A stretch of 43,912 nt of DNA, taken from positions 1 through 43,912 of the forward strand of contig NZ_JAIRAU010000046.1 in assembly GCF_020073745.1 (NCBI RefSeq). The letters are read 5' to 3'. Each line of letters begins with the position of its first letter. Positions within the stretch are counted from its first letter, which is position 1. Positions 32,549 through 41,243 of the stretch are shown in pieces. This stretch comes from Nannocystis pusilla. Its GTDB lineage: Bacteria; Myxococcota_A; Polyangia; Nannocystales; Nannocystaceae. The notes beneath the pieces are model-generated. The model was given only the letters and a program-made list of their open reading frames with translations. It was not told the DNA's origin and made no database searches. Position numbers and translations under genes: made by a program.

Positions 32549-34219
32549 ATGTCGTTGCGCTCCGCTCTTATCGTCTCGCTTCCTCTCGTTGCCGGCCTCT
32601 TCAGCGGTTGCCTCGAGCATCCGGTCAAGAAGGTCTCGTACGACAAGACCCAGGTCGACGACGAGACCGTCAACGTCCAGATCAACAAGGACGTCGACAT
32701 CCTGTTCGTGATCGACAACTCGGGCTCGATGGCGGACGAGCAGGCGCTGCTGTCGAAGAACTTCCAGGCGTTCATCAGCGTGCTCGAGGACCCCAAGGTC
32801 GAGGCCAACTACCGCATCGGCATCACCACCACCGACTCGGGCAACCCGCTGTGTAAACAGGCCCAGACCACGCCCGAGGCCGGCAAGCTGGTGCTGTCGA
32901 GCTGTCTCGACCGCATGGCGCTCGGCGACTTCACCTTCAACATGGACGACTACGGCTACGCGTGCAGCGACTACTGCAAGCTCGACGACGCGATGCTGAC
33001 CGACCGGATCAAGCCGACCGAGACGCAGTACTCCGACGGCGAGGCCGAGCCGCGGCGGTGGATCGAGCGCATCGAGGGCACGACCAACCTCCCCGACGAC
33101 GTGACCTCGGTCGAGGCGTTCCAGTGCTTCGGCCCGCAGGGCGTGTCGGGCTGCGGCATGGAGTCTCACCTCGAGTCGATGTACCGCGCGCTGCTCCAGG
33201 CCAACCGCGCCGACTCGCCGACCAACTACGGGTTCTTGCGCGACCAGGCGATCCTCTCGGTGGTGTTCATCACCGACGAGCTCGACTGCTCGTACAACCC
33301 CAAATTCGGCGAGGTGTTCACCACGAACAAGATCTTCTGGGCCGACCCCGACGACCCGCAGGCGACCAGCGCCGTGTGCTTCAACGCCGGCGTGAAGTGC
33401 GAGGGCGCCGGCCCGATTTACGACCGCTGCGTCTCGGCCAACTACGGCATCGACGGGGCCGTCGACGTGCCCGACGAGGAGGCCGTGCTGCAGCCGCTGT
33501 CGAAGTACATCGACTTCCTGCAGACGATCGAGGACGAGAAGAAGATGCGTCAGGCCGATCAGGAGGTGCTCGTCGCCCTGATCGCCGGCGTCCCGCCCGG
33601 CTACGAGAGGGGCGACGCCGACATCGTCTACCAGGACTCCGACGACCCCGAGTTCCAGAGCAGCTTCGGCATCGGCGCCGGCTGCCAGTTGCCGAACCCC
33701 AACGACCCCGACGCGCCGCAGACAGCGGTCCCGCCGGTGCGCGAGCGCGAGTTCGCCGAGGCGTTCCAGGTCGGCGGCGAGCGCAACCTGTTCTCGATCT
33801 GCCAGGACGACTACTCCGAGGCGCTGCGCGAGATCGCCAAGAAGCTCGAGGCGCAGATCCGTCCCGCGTGCATGCCCCAGTGCGTCAAGGACATCGACCC
33901 GAGCACGCCGGTGCTCGATCCGTCGTGCGTGCTGGCCCAGATCAACACGGCCGAGGGCACCCGCGAGGAGCTGCCGCCGTGCGAGGAGGTCGGCGGCGAA
34001 TGGGTCACACCCGCCGGCGCCACGGCCTGCTTCGCGGAGCTGATCGATCGAGGCAGCCAGACCGACAGCGAGCTCGACAACATGGATCCGTACTGCGTCG
34101 GCGAGGGCTTCAACCTCGAGTTCAAGCTCGTCCGCACCGGCCCCGCGCCGGCCGGCACCACCATTCAGGCCACGTGCGAGCTGTCGCAGAACCCCAAGCA
34201 GGACTGCCCGATGCTGTGA
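32549..34219 (+). CDS. VWA-domain lipoprotein B (tandem paralogue 2)
   Basis: This protein also has 556 residues and aligns end to end with the preceding one, about two thirds identical by eye. The signal ends in LFSGC followed by LEHPVKKVSYDKT, and the MIDAS motif DNSGSM begins at Asp56. The same cysteine blocks recur (CFGPQGVSGCGM, CFNAGVKCEGAGPIYDRC), and both end in NDCPML or QDCPML. Differences concentrate in loops, as expected after tandem duplication and divergence. GGAGG lies five bases before ATG 32549; the upstream ATG at 32510 would add a leader without signal character. It is convergent with the next gene, with only seven bases between stops. Confidence 0.85.
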   Translation: MSLRSALIVSLPLVAGLFSGCLEHPVKKVSYDKTQVDDETVNVQINKDVDILFVIDNSGSMADEQALLSKNFQAFISVLEDPKVEANYRIGITTTDSGNPLCKQAQTTPEAGKLVLSSCLDRMALGDFTFNMDDYGYACSDYCKLDDAMLTDRIKPTETQYSDGEAEPRRWIERIEGTTNLPDDVTSVEAFQCFGPQGVSGCGMESHLESMYRALLQANRADSPTNYGFLRDQAILSVVFITDELDCSYNPKFGEVFTTNKIFWADPDDPQATSAVCFNAGVKCEGAGPIYDRCVSANYGIDGAVDVPDEEAVLQPLSKYIDFLQTIEDEKKMRQADQEVLVALIAGVPPGYERGDADIVYQDSDDPEFQSSFGIGAGCQLPNPNDPDAPQTAVPPVREREFAEAFQVGGERNLFSICQDDYSEALREIAKKLEAQIRPACMPQCVKDIDPSTPVLDPSCVLAQINTAEGTREELPPCEEVGGEWVTPAGATACFAELIDRGSQTDSELDNMDPYCVGEGFNLEFKLVRTGPAPAGTTIQATCELSQNPKQDCPML

Positions 34220-34226
34220 GCCGCCG

Positions 34227-35114
34227 TCACGGCCGCTGGACGCGCAACATGTGCCAGTCGATGAAGGGCGTCTCGGGGTCGTCGACGCAGAGCTGAGTCT
34301 TCGCGTTCACCTGGCCCTTCACGTGGGCGCGTACGACCGCGAGCAGGTAGGTCGCGCCCGCGAGGTCGGTCGCCACGACCTCGCCCGCGGCGAGCGTGCC
34401 GACCGCCTCGCCGTGGTCGCTGAACGCGAGGCGCAGGTGCCTCGCCTGTCCTTCGCGACAGCATTCGCCGGCGGCGCAGTCGCACGGCTCGCCGGCGCCG
34501 CGCTCGACGTCGAGGCGCACGTCGGCGTCGATGAAGCCCGGTGCCGCGACCACCCGCGACGAGGCGACGTAGAGCGGATAGACGGTGGCGTCGTCGAAGA
34601 TGGCGAGGCCGGTGGTCTTGCAGCCGCTCGCGGCCTCCGGGTCGCCGTCGACCGCGACGCCCTGGTGGACCACGCGCAGGCAGGCCCCGTCGACCACGTA
34701 GGGCGCGAGCCCCGGGTCGAGCGGGACGCTAAAGCTGCAGGTGCCGCAGGTGTTGTCGGTGCACAGCGCGATGTCGGCGCCGTCCTCGCTCGGCTTGCCG
34801 ATCTTGCCGAAGTACTGCGTGACGGCGGCGCACTGGGCGGGGGGCAGCGGCGGATCGACGACGAGCCGCTCGTCCGAGAACGGCTCGCAGAGCGGGCCGG
34901 CGCTGCCGGCGCTGACGTCGCCGCCGCTGGTGGCCGCCGCCGAGCCGGTCGTCGTCAGCGCCGAGGTCGTGAGATCGACGGCGCCGGTGGTGGTCGTCCC
35001 GGTCGTGAGATCGAGTGTCCCCGAGGACATGTCACCGCTCGCGCCGCCGAGGAAGAACAGCGGGTTGGGCCGCGAGCACGAGACGAGCAGCAGCAGGGCC
35101 GACCACAGGCGCAC
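34227..35114 (-). CDS. Cysteine-rich lipoprotein, function unknown
   Basis: The 295-residue product starts at GTG 35114 (VRLWSALLLLVSCSRPN, lipobox LVSC). The longer frame upstream has no signal. A Thr/Gly/Ser-rich linker of about 60 residues follows and includes GDMSSGTLDLTTG, made by a palindrome pair. The remaining 230 residues contain about ten cysteines (ALCTDNTCGTCSF, GEPCDCAAGECCREGQ) and look like a secreted beta-rich domain. I do not recognise the family. It runs convergently into the second VWA lipoprotein gene. Confidence 0.75.
   Translation of the reverse strand: MRLWSALLLLVSCSRPNPLFFLGGASGDMSSGTLDLTTGTTTTGAVDLTTSALTTTGSAAATSGGDVSAGSAGPLCEPFSDERLVVDPPLPPAQCAAVTQYFGKIGKPSEDGADIALCTDNTCGTCSFSVPLDPGLAPYVVDGACLRVVHQGVAVDGDPEAASGCKTTGLAIFDDATVYPLYVASSRVVAAPGFIDADVRLDVERGAGEPCDCAAGECCREGQARHLRLAFSDHGEAVGTLAAGEVVATDLAGATYLLAVVRAHVKGQVNAKTQLCVDDPETPFIDWHMLRVQRP
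35011..35034 (-). repeat. Palindrome pair in a lipoprotein linker
   Basis: TCGAGTGTCC at 35011 and GGACATGTCA at 35025 give DMSSGTL on the minus strand. Confidence 0.65.
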
Positions 35115-35197
35115 GCGGTCATTGTCGACGATCTCGTGGCGTTCGCGGGCTCTTCGTGCGGGCGCGCCTCCGCCCGGCGCGCCCGCGCGCGTCCGCG

Positions 35198-35221
35198 TTG
35201 GCTGTCCCGACGGACATGTCA
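35198..35221. repeat. Intergenic palindrome pair
   Basis: TTGGCTGTCC at 35198 and GGACATGTCA at 35212, upstream of the minus-strand lipoprotein. Confidence 0.65.
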
Positions 35222-35265
35222 TCGCGCGCGGACGCGCCGGCGCAGGGCGGGCGCGTCCGCGGAGG

Positions 35266-35289
35266 TTGGGTGTCCGAATGGACAGGCCA
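35266..35289. repeat. Intergenic palindrome pair
   Basis: TTGGGTGTCC at 35266 and GGACAGGCCA at 35280, just after the 3' end of the polytopic protein gene. Confidence 0.65.
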
Positions 35290-35328
35290 TTCGTGAGGCC
35301 TCCCGTGGGGCCGCTGCTAGCGATCGGC

Positions 35329-36582
35329 TCAGCGGTCGAGCTTGACCAGGCCGCGCGCCGCGGCCTCGACGAGCCCGAGGTTGTAGGCGACCAGGCCGAT
35401 CAGCAGCGCGGCGAAGCCGAGGGCGACGAGCCGCTGCGCCCGCGTGCCGGCGGTCCGGCGCGCGAGCCAGTCGCTCAGCATCGCCAGGCCGAGGGCGACG
35501 AAGACGGTGCAGCCGGCGTGGCGGCGGGCCCCGAACGCGAAGCCGCCGCCCGGGTCGCGCGCGCACGCGAACAGGAGGGTCAGCGCGCCGATCACCGCCA
35601 GCGCGCCGAGGGCCACCCCGCGCGACGCCGGCCGGGTGAGGCCGAGGACGAGGCCGACGAGCGCGACCGCGGCGATCGGGGTCCACGACAGCAACCCGTG
35701 GCCGCCGAACAGCACGACGCCGAGGTCGCGCCCGAGGTGTTGCAGGTCGAAGAAGTCGAGGTCCCAGCGGATCGCGCCGCGCTGCGATCCGGGGTGCGCG
35801 AAGTTCATGTAGAGCTGCGGCATGACGCCGAGCACCGACACGGCGAGGGCGGCGACGGCGTCGCGGTAACTCGCGCGCGAGGTCCCGCCGCGGCGGTGCT
35901 CGACGAGCCACCACGCGACCGGCAGCAGCAACCACAGCGCGTTCTGCAGGCGCATGAGCAGGGCCGCGGCCAGGCCGAGGCCGACCGCGAGCGGACCGGC
36001 GCCCCGCAGGGCGAAGGCGGTGAGCCAGGCGACGGCGGCGGCGTCCGGCGCGTGCGCGTAGCCGGTGCTGACGAGCGCGTAATACGGCACGACGAAGCCC
36101 AGCGTGGCCGCGAGCGCGACGAGGTCGCGTCGCCCCGCGCTCAGCGTGACGAGGCCGCGCTGTCGCAGCGCCTGCACGCTGGCGACGCAGCCGGCGAAGG
36201 TCAGGCCGATCGACATCGCCGCCAGCGCCGCGGCGAAGCAGGGGTCCCAGAACGGGTGCAGGTCGAGCGCGCGGTGGACCCGGAGCCCGGGGACCATCAG
36301 CAGCGAAGGTCCCAGCTCGCGGACGGGCAAGCGCCAGCCGTCCTGCGCCGGATCTTGCCCGAGCTTCCAGCGATCGCCGAAGCCGCGCAGCTGGTTCGAC
36401 AGATCGATGTCGCCGTCGAAGGCGAGGCTGCGCCCGGCCAGGTAGATGTAATAGGCGTCGCCGGCGATGGCAGAACGCCCGCGATGCCGGGGAGCCTCGA
36501 CCGCGAAGGTGTAGGCGAGCGCCGCCACGGCCAGGGCCCCGGCGATGAGCCAGGTTCGTCGTCCAGGACCCGGGGCGGCCAT
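35329..36582 (-). CDS. Polytopic membrane protein, possible GT-C glycosyltransferase
   Basis: The 417-residue protein has about eleven transmembrane helices. A first periplasmic loop (GDAYYIYLAGRSLAFDGDIDLSNQ) carries an Asp-rich motif close to the first helix, as in GT-C or mannosyltransferase-like enzymes that use polyprenyl-phosphate sugars. No specific family signature is certain. ATG 36582 begins just before TM1. It lies downstream of proS on the same strand, with 79 bp between them containing a perfect palindrome pair. The assignment to GT-C is tentative. Confidence 0.65.
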   Translation of the reverse strand: MAAPGPGRRTWLIAGALAVAALAYTFAVEAPRHRGRSAIAGDAYYIYLAGRSLAFDGDIDLSNQLRGFGDRWKLGQDPAQDGWRLPVRELGPSLLMVPGLRVHRALDLHPFWDPCFAAALAAMSIGLTFAGCVASVQALRQRGLVTLSAGRRDLVALAATLGFVVPYYALVSTGYAHAPDAAAVAWLTAFALRGAGPLAVGLGLAAALLMRLQNALWLLLPVAWWLVEHRRGGTSRASYRDAVAALAVSVLGVMPQLYMNFAHPGSQRGAIRWDLDFFDLQHLGRDLGVVLFGGHGLLSWTPIAAVALVGLVLGLTRPASRGVALGALAVIGALTLLFACARDPGGGFAFGARRHAGCTVFVALGLAMLSDWLARRTAGTRAQRLVALGFAALLIGLVAYNLGLVEAAARGLVKLDR

Positions 36583-36630
36583 CGCGGCCGATGATAGAGA
36601 CGACCTTGCGCGCTTGCAAGGAACGCGGCC

Positions 36631-36654
36631 AGGCCTGTCCCGGAGGACAGGCCG
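36631..36654. repeat. Perfect palindrome pair between proS and the next gene
   Basis: GGCCTGTCC (36632-36640) and GGACAGGCC (36645-36653) are exact complements around CGGA. They begin eight bases past the proS stop on its strand, so they could terminate transcription. Confidence 0.82.
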
Positions 36655-36661
36655 ACGAGCA

Positions 36662-38200
36662 TCAGTAGGCCTTGGCCATCAGGACCCGGCGGGCGCTCGG
36701 TGCCCCCGAGAACACGCAGCGACCGGCCTCGGGCTCGGGGCCGTGGCCGGGCAGGGGGATGCAGCGGATCGTGACCCGCGTCTGCTCCTTGATCTTGGCC
36801 TCGGTCTCGCGGGTGCCGTCCCAGTGGCACCACGCGAAGGTGCTCTTCTCGCCGGCGAACGCGGCCAGGAACTCGTCCCAGGTGTCGATGTTGCGCGAGC
36901 GCTCGCGCAGGCGCTCCTGGGCGAGCCGCAGCAGCTCGTCCTGGAAGCGATCGAGGCGCTCCTTGATGGTGGCGACGAACTCGTTCTGCGGGATGAACTC
37001 CTTGCCGCGACCGGCGGCGGTGTCGACCCGCATCTTGACGCAGACCTGGCCCTTGGCGAGGTCCTTGGGCCCGAGCTCGACGCGCACCGGCACGCCCTTG
37101 CGCTCCCACATGTAGAACTTGTTGCCGGGCCGCAGGTCGCGGTCGTCGATCACGACCTCGACGAAGTCGCGGTAGCGGCTGCGGGCCGGCGCGAGGTCGA
37201 CGTCGGCCAGCTGGGCGCGGATCGACTCGGCGGCGGCGAGCACCTGCGACCGCTCCTCGTCGTTCTTGTAGATCGGGACGATGACGACGTGGATCGGGGC
37301 GAGGCGCGGCGGCAGGACCAGGCCGCTGTCGTCGGAGTGGGTCATGATGACCCCGCCGACCAGGCGCGTGCTGACGCCCCACGACGTCTGCCACACGTAG
37401 TCGCGCCCGCCGGCCTCGGTCTGGAACATGACGTTGAACGCCTTGCCGAAGTTCTGCCCGAGGTCGTGGCTGGTGCCGGCCTGCAGCGCCTTGCCGTCCT
37501 GCATCAAGGCCTCGATGCAGGTCGTCTGGACCGCGCCGGCGAACCGCTCGCTGTCGGTCTTGACGCCGCGGATCACCGGCATCGCCATGAGCTGCTCGGC
37601 GAAGTCGCCGTAGACGGCGAGCATGCGCATGACCTCGGCCTGCGCCTCCTCGTGGCTGGCGTGCGCGGTGTGGCCCTCCTGCCACAGGAACTCGGTGGTG
37701 CGCAGGAACATCCGGGTGCGCTTCTCCCAGCGCATCACGTTGGCCCACTGGTTCACCAGCAGCGGCAGGTCGCGGTAGCTCTCGATCCAGCGCGAGAAGA
37801 AGTAGCCGATGATCGTCTCGCTGGTCGGGCGGATGATGTACGGCTCCTCGAGCTTCTCGCCGCCGGCGTGGGTGACGACCGCGAGCTCGGGCGAGAAGCC
37901 CTCGACGTGCTCGGCCTCCTTGGTGATGAAGCTCTGCGGCACGAGCAGCGGGAAGTAGGCGTTCTGGTGGCCGGTCGCCTTGAAGCGGGCGTCGAGCTCG
38001 CGCTGCAGCTTCTCCCAGATCGCGTAGCCGTGCGGCTTGACGACCATGCAGCCCTTGACGACCTTGGCCGGCTCGGCCAGCTCGGCCTCGCGGATGACGT
38101 CCTGGTACCACTGCGGATAGTCGGTCTCGCGCGGGGTGATCTTCCCGCCCGCCTTGCCGACCTGATCCTCTTGCTGCTCGGCTCGCGCGCCCTGTTTCAT
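36662..38200 (-). CDS. proS: Prolyl-tRNA synthetase (short, archaeal/eukaryote-like type)
   Basis: The 512-residue enzyme charges tRNA-Pro. It is of the type without the inserted editing domain: after motif 1 (DARFKATGHQNAYFPLLVPQ), RPTSETIIGYFFSRW leads directly to motif 2 (RWEKRTRMFLRTTEFLWQEG) and motif 3 (GVSTRLVGGVIMTHSDDSGL). An anticodon-binding domain (HVVIVPIYKNDEE) and a C-terminal zinc-type domain ending in KAY complete it. This form is common in archaea, eukaryotes and some bacteria. ATG 38200 gives a short basic leader. All class II motifs look intact. Confidence 0.95.
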   Translation of the reverse strand: MKQGARAEQQEDQVGKAGGKITPRETDYPQWYQDVIREAELAEPAKVVKGCMVVKPHGYAIWEKLQRELDARFKATGHQNAYFPLLVPQSFITKEAEHVEGFSPELAVVTHAGGEKLEEPYIIRPTSETIIGYFFSRWIESYRDLPLLVNQWANVMRWEKRTRMFLRTTEFLWQEGHTAHASHEEAQAEVMRMLAVYGDFAEQLMAMPVIRGVKTDSERFAGAVQTTCIEALMQDGKALQAGTSHDLGQNFGKAFNVMFQTEAGGRDYVWQTSWGVSTRLVGGVIMTHSDDSGLVLPPRLAPIHVVIVPIYKNDEERSQVLAAAESIRAQLADVDLAPARSRYRDFVEVVIDDRDLRPGNKFYMWERKGVPVRVELGPKDLAKGQVCVKMRVDTAAGRGKEFIPQNEFVATIKERLDRFQDELLRLAQERLRERSRNIDTWDEFLAAFAGEKSTFAWCHWDGTRETEAKIKEQTRVTIRCIPLPGHGPEPEAGRCVFSGAPSARRVLMAKAY

Positions 38201-38275
38201 GGGCGGAGGATGCCGAGCGCGCGCGGAGGTGGCAAGCCCCGGCGGCCGGGCAGGGGACCGTTCGCCGCGAGCGCC

Positions 38276-39034
38276 TCAGCCGGTGAGCGGCGTGATCTGG
38301 TCGCGCAGCGCCTGGATCTCGGTCCGAACCTGGTCCTTGAGGGCCGGCAGGTCGTCGAGCGTGAGGCCACGGGTCGAGATCGGGGCACCGACGGCCACGT
38401 AGGCGCGCGCCTGGCCGAAGCGCCAGTCGTGCTTGGGCAGCGCCGCGGCGGTGCCCGCGACCGCGATCGGCAGCACGTCGGCGCCGGTCTCGATCGCCAG
38501 GTGGAACGCGCCGTCCTTGAACGGCCCCATCTCGTCGCCGAGCGCGCGCGTGCCCTCGGGAAAGATCATGACCGGCGTGTCGCGCATGAGGTACCGCCGG
38601 CACCGCGCCATCGCCCCCTTGGCCGAGCCGCGGTCGCCCCGCACCACCGGGATGTCGCCGGCGAAGAACATCGCCCAGCCGAGGATCGGGACCCTGAACA
38701 GCGAGGCCTTGCCGAGCCACTTCATCTCCCACGGCAGGTGCGAGATGAGGAACGGGTCGGTCTGCGAGCAGTGATTGCTGACGACGACGGTCCGCCGCGG
38801 CCGATACGGCGGCAGCGGCCTGTGCACGCGGAAGTCCCACAGCGGGTTGAGCTTGGTGACGCCGATGGCCGCCAGGCGGAACAGCCGGCCGGTGATCCTC
38901 CGACCATGGTCGAAGGGCCAGGTGAGCGGGGCCAGCACGAACTGCAGGCAGAAGGCGAGGCCGCCGAGACCGAAGATGAGCAAGTATGTCCAAACGGACA
39001 GGAGGATCGTGCGCGGTGCGGACATGCGCGGCAT
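38276..39034 (-). CDS. plsC: 1-acyl-glycerol-3-phosphate acyltransferase family protein
   Basis: The product (252 residues from ATG 39034) belongs to the PlsC/LPLAT family, which acylates lysophosphatidate in phospholipid synthesis. Block I reads NHCSQTDPF (H-x4-D), and block III reads FPEGTRALGDEMGPFKDGAF. Two N-terminal hydrophobic helices anchor it to the membrane. Starts at 39070 and 39025 are also possible; upstream residues beyond 39070 do not look coding. A palindrome pair (38982-39005) lies in the first helix. It sits 75 bp upstream of proS on the same strand. Confidence 0.88.
   Translation of the reverse strand: MPRMSAPRTILLSVWTYLLIFGLGGLAFCLQFVLAPLTWPFDHGRRITGRLFRLAAIGVTKLNPLWDFRVHRPLPPYRPRRTVVVSNHCSQTDPFLISHLPWEMKWLGKASLFRVPILGWAMFFAGDIPVVRGDRGSAKGAMARCRRYLMRDTPVMIFPEGTRALGDEMGPFKDGAFHLAIETGADVLPIAVAGTAAALPKHDWRFGQARAYVAVGAPISTRGLTLDDLPALKDQVRTEIQALRDQITPLTG
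38982..39005 (-). repeat. Palindrome pair in the acyltransferase first helix
   Basis: AAGTATGTCC at 38982 and GGACAGGAGG at 38996. Confidence 0.6.
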
Positions 39035-39443
39035 GGCGGTCTGGCCCTGATGCGGGACGTTGCCCGTCATGCCACGAGGCCTCCGGCGTGCCAAGCTCCG
39101 CGGGCCGCGCAGCACGCCGGCGAGCGCCGCGCGATGGTGCGAGCGGCGAGCGTCGACGCTCTCGTGCACGCGCGCGAGCGAGGGCGTGCTCGCAAACTAC
39201 CTGGCACCGTCCGTGGCGCCGACAACCCAAGCCGATGTCAACAAGAGCCGAACTGCGAGACAGCCGATCGCGGGGCCCATCATTCCGCGGGCCGGCGCAT
39301 GCACTTCGATCCCCGAAGATGGTAGTGGCCGCCGCCTCGTCGATCCGTGCCGGCTCGGTTCATGAGCTGTCGCACGGCGAGGCCACGCGAGGTCCTGACG
39401 GATCGGCGCACGAGCAGCCACCGCGCGGCCGGAGGCGAACCGC
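39035..39443. other. Non-coding stretch between plsC and the CBS gene
   Basis: I find no convincing gene in these 409 bp. Several short frames are open but have no ribosome binding site or recognisable domain. The 39181-39320 part is somewhat less GC-rich and may hold a promoter for the minus-strand plsC. I see no palindrome array here. Confidence 0.5.
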
Positions 39444-39842
39444 TCAGTGGCGCAGCGCGGCGGCGTCGAGGAGCGCGCCGCAACGACGGGCCGCGTCGTC
39501 GAGCGTGAACAGACCGACGAGGTGACCGCGGTCGCTGATGACGACGGCCTCGGCCCGGTGCGTGAGCATCATGCGCAACACCGCGTCGACGCTGCGCCAC
39601 GGCGGGGCGACCGGAGGGTCGCCACGCATCATGTCGCGGACGAGGCGGCGCGCGAGGTGATCGCCGCGGAGCCGGGCGAGGTCGCGTTCGTACACGAGGC
39701 CCAGCAGCTCGCCGTAGTCGAGCACCGGCAGCAGGGCCGCGCCCTCGCTGCGCATGCGCTGCAGCGCCGCGCCGGCGCCCTCGTCGGGGAGGACGGAGAA
39801 GGGCAGCGCGCGCATGAGCTCGCAGACGGGCCGATCAGCCAT
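39444..39842 (-). CDS. CBS domain-pair protein
   Basis: The 132-residue protein consists of two CBS motifs. The first covers about residues 5-60 (SVLPDEGAGAALQRMRSEGAALLPVLDYGELLGLVYERDL), the second about 65-125 (DAVLRMMLTHRAEAVVISDRGHLVGLFTLDD). CBS pairs bind adenosyl ligands and regulate partner proteins. No effector domain is fused. It lies downstream of ctaA on the same strand but 97 bp away, so co-transcription is uncertain. Confidence 0.88.
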   Translation of the reverse strand: MADRPVCELMRALPFSVLPDEGAGAALQRMRSEGAALLPVLDYGELLGLVYERDLARLRGDHLARRLVRDMMRGDPPVAPPWRSVDAVLRMMLTHRAEAVVISDRGHLVGLFTLDDAARRCGALLDAAALRH

Positions 39843-39920
39843 CGGCCAACACTTTAGCCGAGACCGCGGCGGGATCCACCGCGCCAGGCCGACATCGGCG
39901 GTGCGGTGTGATGTCGCCCG

Positions 39921-39948
39921 GCCGGCTGACGCGACGTCATCAGCCGGC
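39921..39948 (-). terminator. Hairpin overlapping the ctaA stop
   Basis: GCCGGCTGA at 39921-39929 pairs perfectly with TCAGCCGGC at 39940-39948, across the ctaA stop codon. No T-tract follows on the minus strand, so it is a weak terminator candidate. Confidence 0.35.
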
Positions 39949-40899
39949 GCGCGAGCGCCCGTCAGGGCCTGCCTGGGCGTGCATCACTTCGAGCGAGAAC
40001 AGCACCGCAGCGACCCACAGCGCGGTTCCGAGGCCGAGGTGCAGCACCTGCATCCAGCCGGGGGCGGAGAGCATCACATTGAGGACGCCGGCGGCCAGCT
40101 GCGCGAACACCAGGATCATCACCCACGCGCTCGCCCGGCGGACGGCCGACGTCGCGGTGCTCCCCCCCAGGTGATGAGCGACGACCGCGGTGAAGAAGCC
40201 GAGGCCGCAGGCGAGTACGGGGTGCATCAGTCGCAGGCGCTGGAGGAAGTGGGCGCCTGCGCCGAGGTCGCGTTGCAGGCGATCGGCCAGCGCCCCCGAC
40301 TCGACCGGATAGAGGGTGTCGCCGAGCGCGGTGACGGCCCCGCTGATCCCGACCAGGACGAGGCCGCCGAGGCTGGCGTACACGAGCCAGCGGACTCGAC
40401 GCGACGGGCCCTGACGCGCCGGCTCGCCCGTCGCGTCGCGCCCCGACGCCCACGCCGCGAGCGCCAGGGCGCCGGTCAGCAGCGACGTGTTGACGAGGTG
40501 GGCGGCCATGACGATCGCGCGGGCGACCGAGTCGTTGTCGCCGACCAGGCCGAAGCGCACCAGGCCGGCGCCGATCAACGCCTCGGTGATCGTGAACGCG
40601 AGCGCGAGCCAGGCCCCGAGCCGGGCCGCGTGTCCGCGCGGGAATCCGCGCAGCGCCGCCACCAGCAGCGCCAGGACGATGATGCCGCACAGCCCGGAGG
40701 TGACGCGGTGCGAGAACTCGATGACCGTCTCGATGGTGGGGCTGATCGGCACGACCTCGCCGTGACAGGTCGGCCAGTGCTGCCCGCACCCCGCGCCCGA
40801 ACCGGTGATCCGGACGACCGCGCCGAACAGGATCACGAGGACGGTATACGCGAGGGTCCCCCAGGCGAGGCTGCGAAAACGTGCGCGTGTGGCGGCCAC
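39940..40899 (-). CDS. ctaA: Heme A synthase (COX15/CtaA family)
   Basis: The 319-residue membrane protein oxidises the heme O methyl group to make heme A for cytochrome oxidase. VVRITGSGAGCGQHWPTCHGE is the family's N-terminal motif with the cysteine pair, and EFSHRVTSGL holds the first heme-ligand His. Later His residues occur at MAAHLVNTSLL, RLMHPVL and VLHLGLG. Eight transmembrane helices are visible. The start is GTG 40899, with GGAGG just upstream. No cytochrome oxidase genes or ctaB are in this window. Confidence 0.93.
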   Translation of the reverse strand: MAATRARFRSLAWGTLAYTVLVILFGAVVRITGSGAGCGQHWPTCHGEVVPISPTIETVIEFSHRVTSGLCGIIVLALLVAALRGFPRGHAARLGAWLALAFTITEALIGAGLVRFGLVGDNDSVARAIVMAAHLVNTSLLTGALALAAWASGRDATGEPARQGPSRRVRWLVYASLGGLVLVGISGAVTALGDTLYPVESGALADRLQRDLGAGAHFLQRLRLMHPVLACGLGFFTAVVAHHLGGSTATSAVRRASAWVMILVFAQLAAGVLNVMLSAPGWMQVLHLGLGTALWVAAVLFSLEVMHAQAGPDGRSRAG

Positions 40900-41110
40900 C
40901 GGCCCTCCATACTCGCTTTCTCGCCCGCCGGCCAGCCCCGCGACCGCCTGCCACGGGCGTCTCCGCGGCCACCGCGGGCGGACGGTCCTCGCCCGTCGCG
41001 GCCGGGCGAGCGTGAGTTCGGCGACCGCCGCGCGCCGGCGCCACGACGGACAGGTGTCGCTGCCGGCGCCGCCGGGGCAGCCGGACCGCGGGCGACGCGG
41101 CTGCGCCTGA

Positions 41111-41176
41111 GGACATGTTCGAATAGTCCTGCTCTGGAGGACATGCGCTCCGAGACATGCGCTCTTGCACATGTCC
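41111..41176. repeat. Five-unit palindrome array upstream of ctaA
   Basis: Units start at 41111 GGACATGTTC, 41125 AGTCCTGCTC, 41139 GGACATGCGC, 41153 AGACATGCGC and 41167 GCACATGTCC, each step exactly 14. Confidence 0.92.
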
Positions 41177-41211
41177 TCAGTGCCAGCGGAGGCGGCGCCG
41201 CGGATCGCAGC

Positions 41212-41235
41212 GGACATGCCCGAGAGGACATGTCC
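41212..41235. repeat. Palindrome pair after murJ
   Basis: GGACATGCCC at 41212 and GGACATGTCC at 41226, spacer GAGA. They begin about ten bases beyond the murJ stop on its strand. Confidence 0.85.
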
Positions 41236-41243
41236 TGGGGGCT

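Larger units (their letters stand above)
40900..41243. other. Intergenic region with palindrome arrays
   Basis: The 344 bp between ctaA and murJ hold no credible gene. The half next to murJ consists of two palindrome arrays (41111-41176 and 41212-41235). An open frame crosses the region on the minus strand, but its N-terminal part is only the translated array. Confidence 0.6.

Noticed and set aside
40833..41231. Minus-strand gene overlapping the ctaA start
   Set aside because: Its N-terminus is translated palindrome array and the rest overlaps ctaA out of frame.
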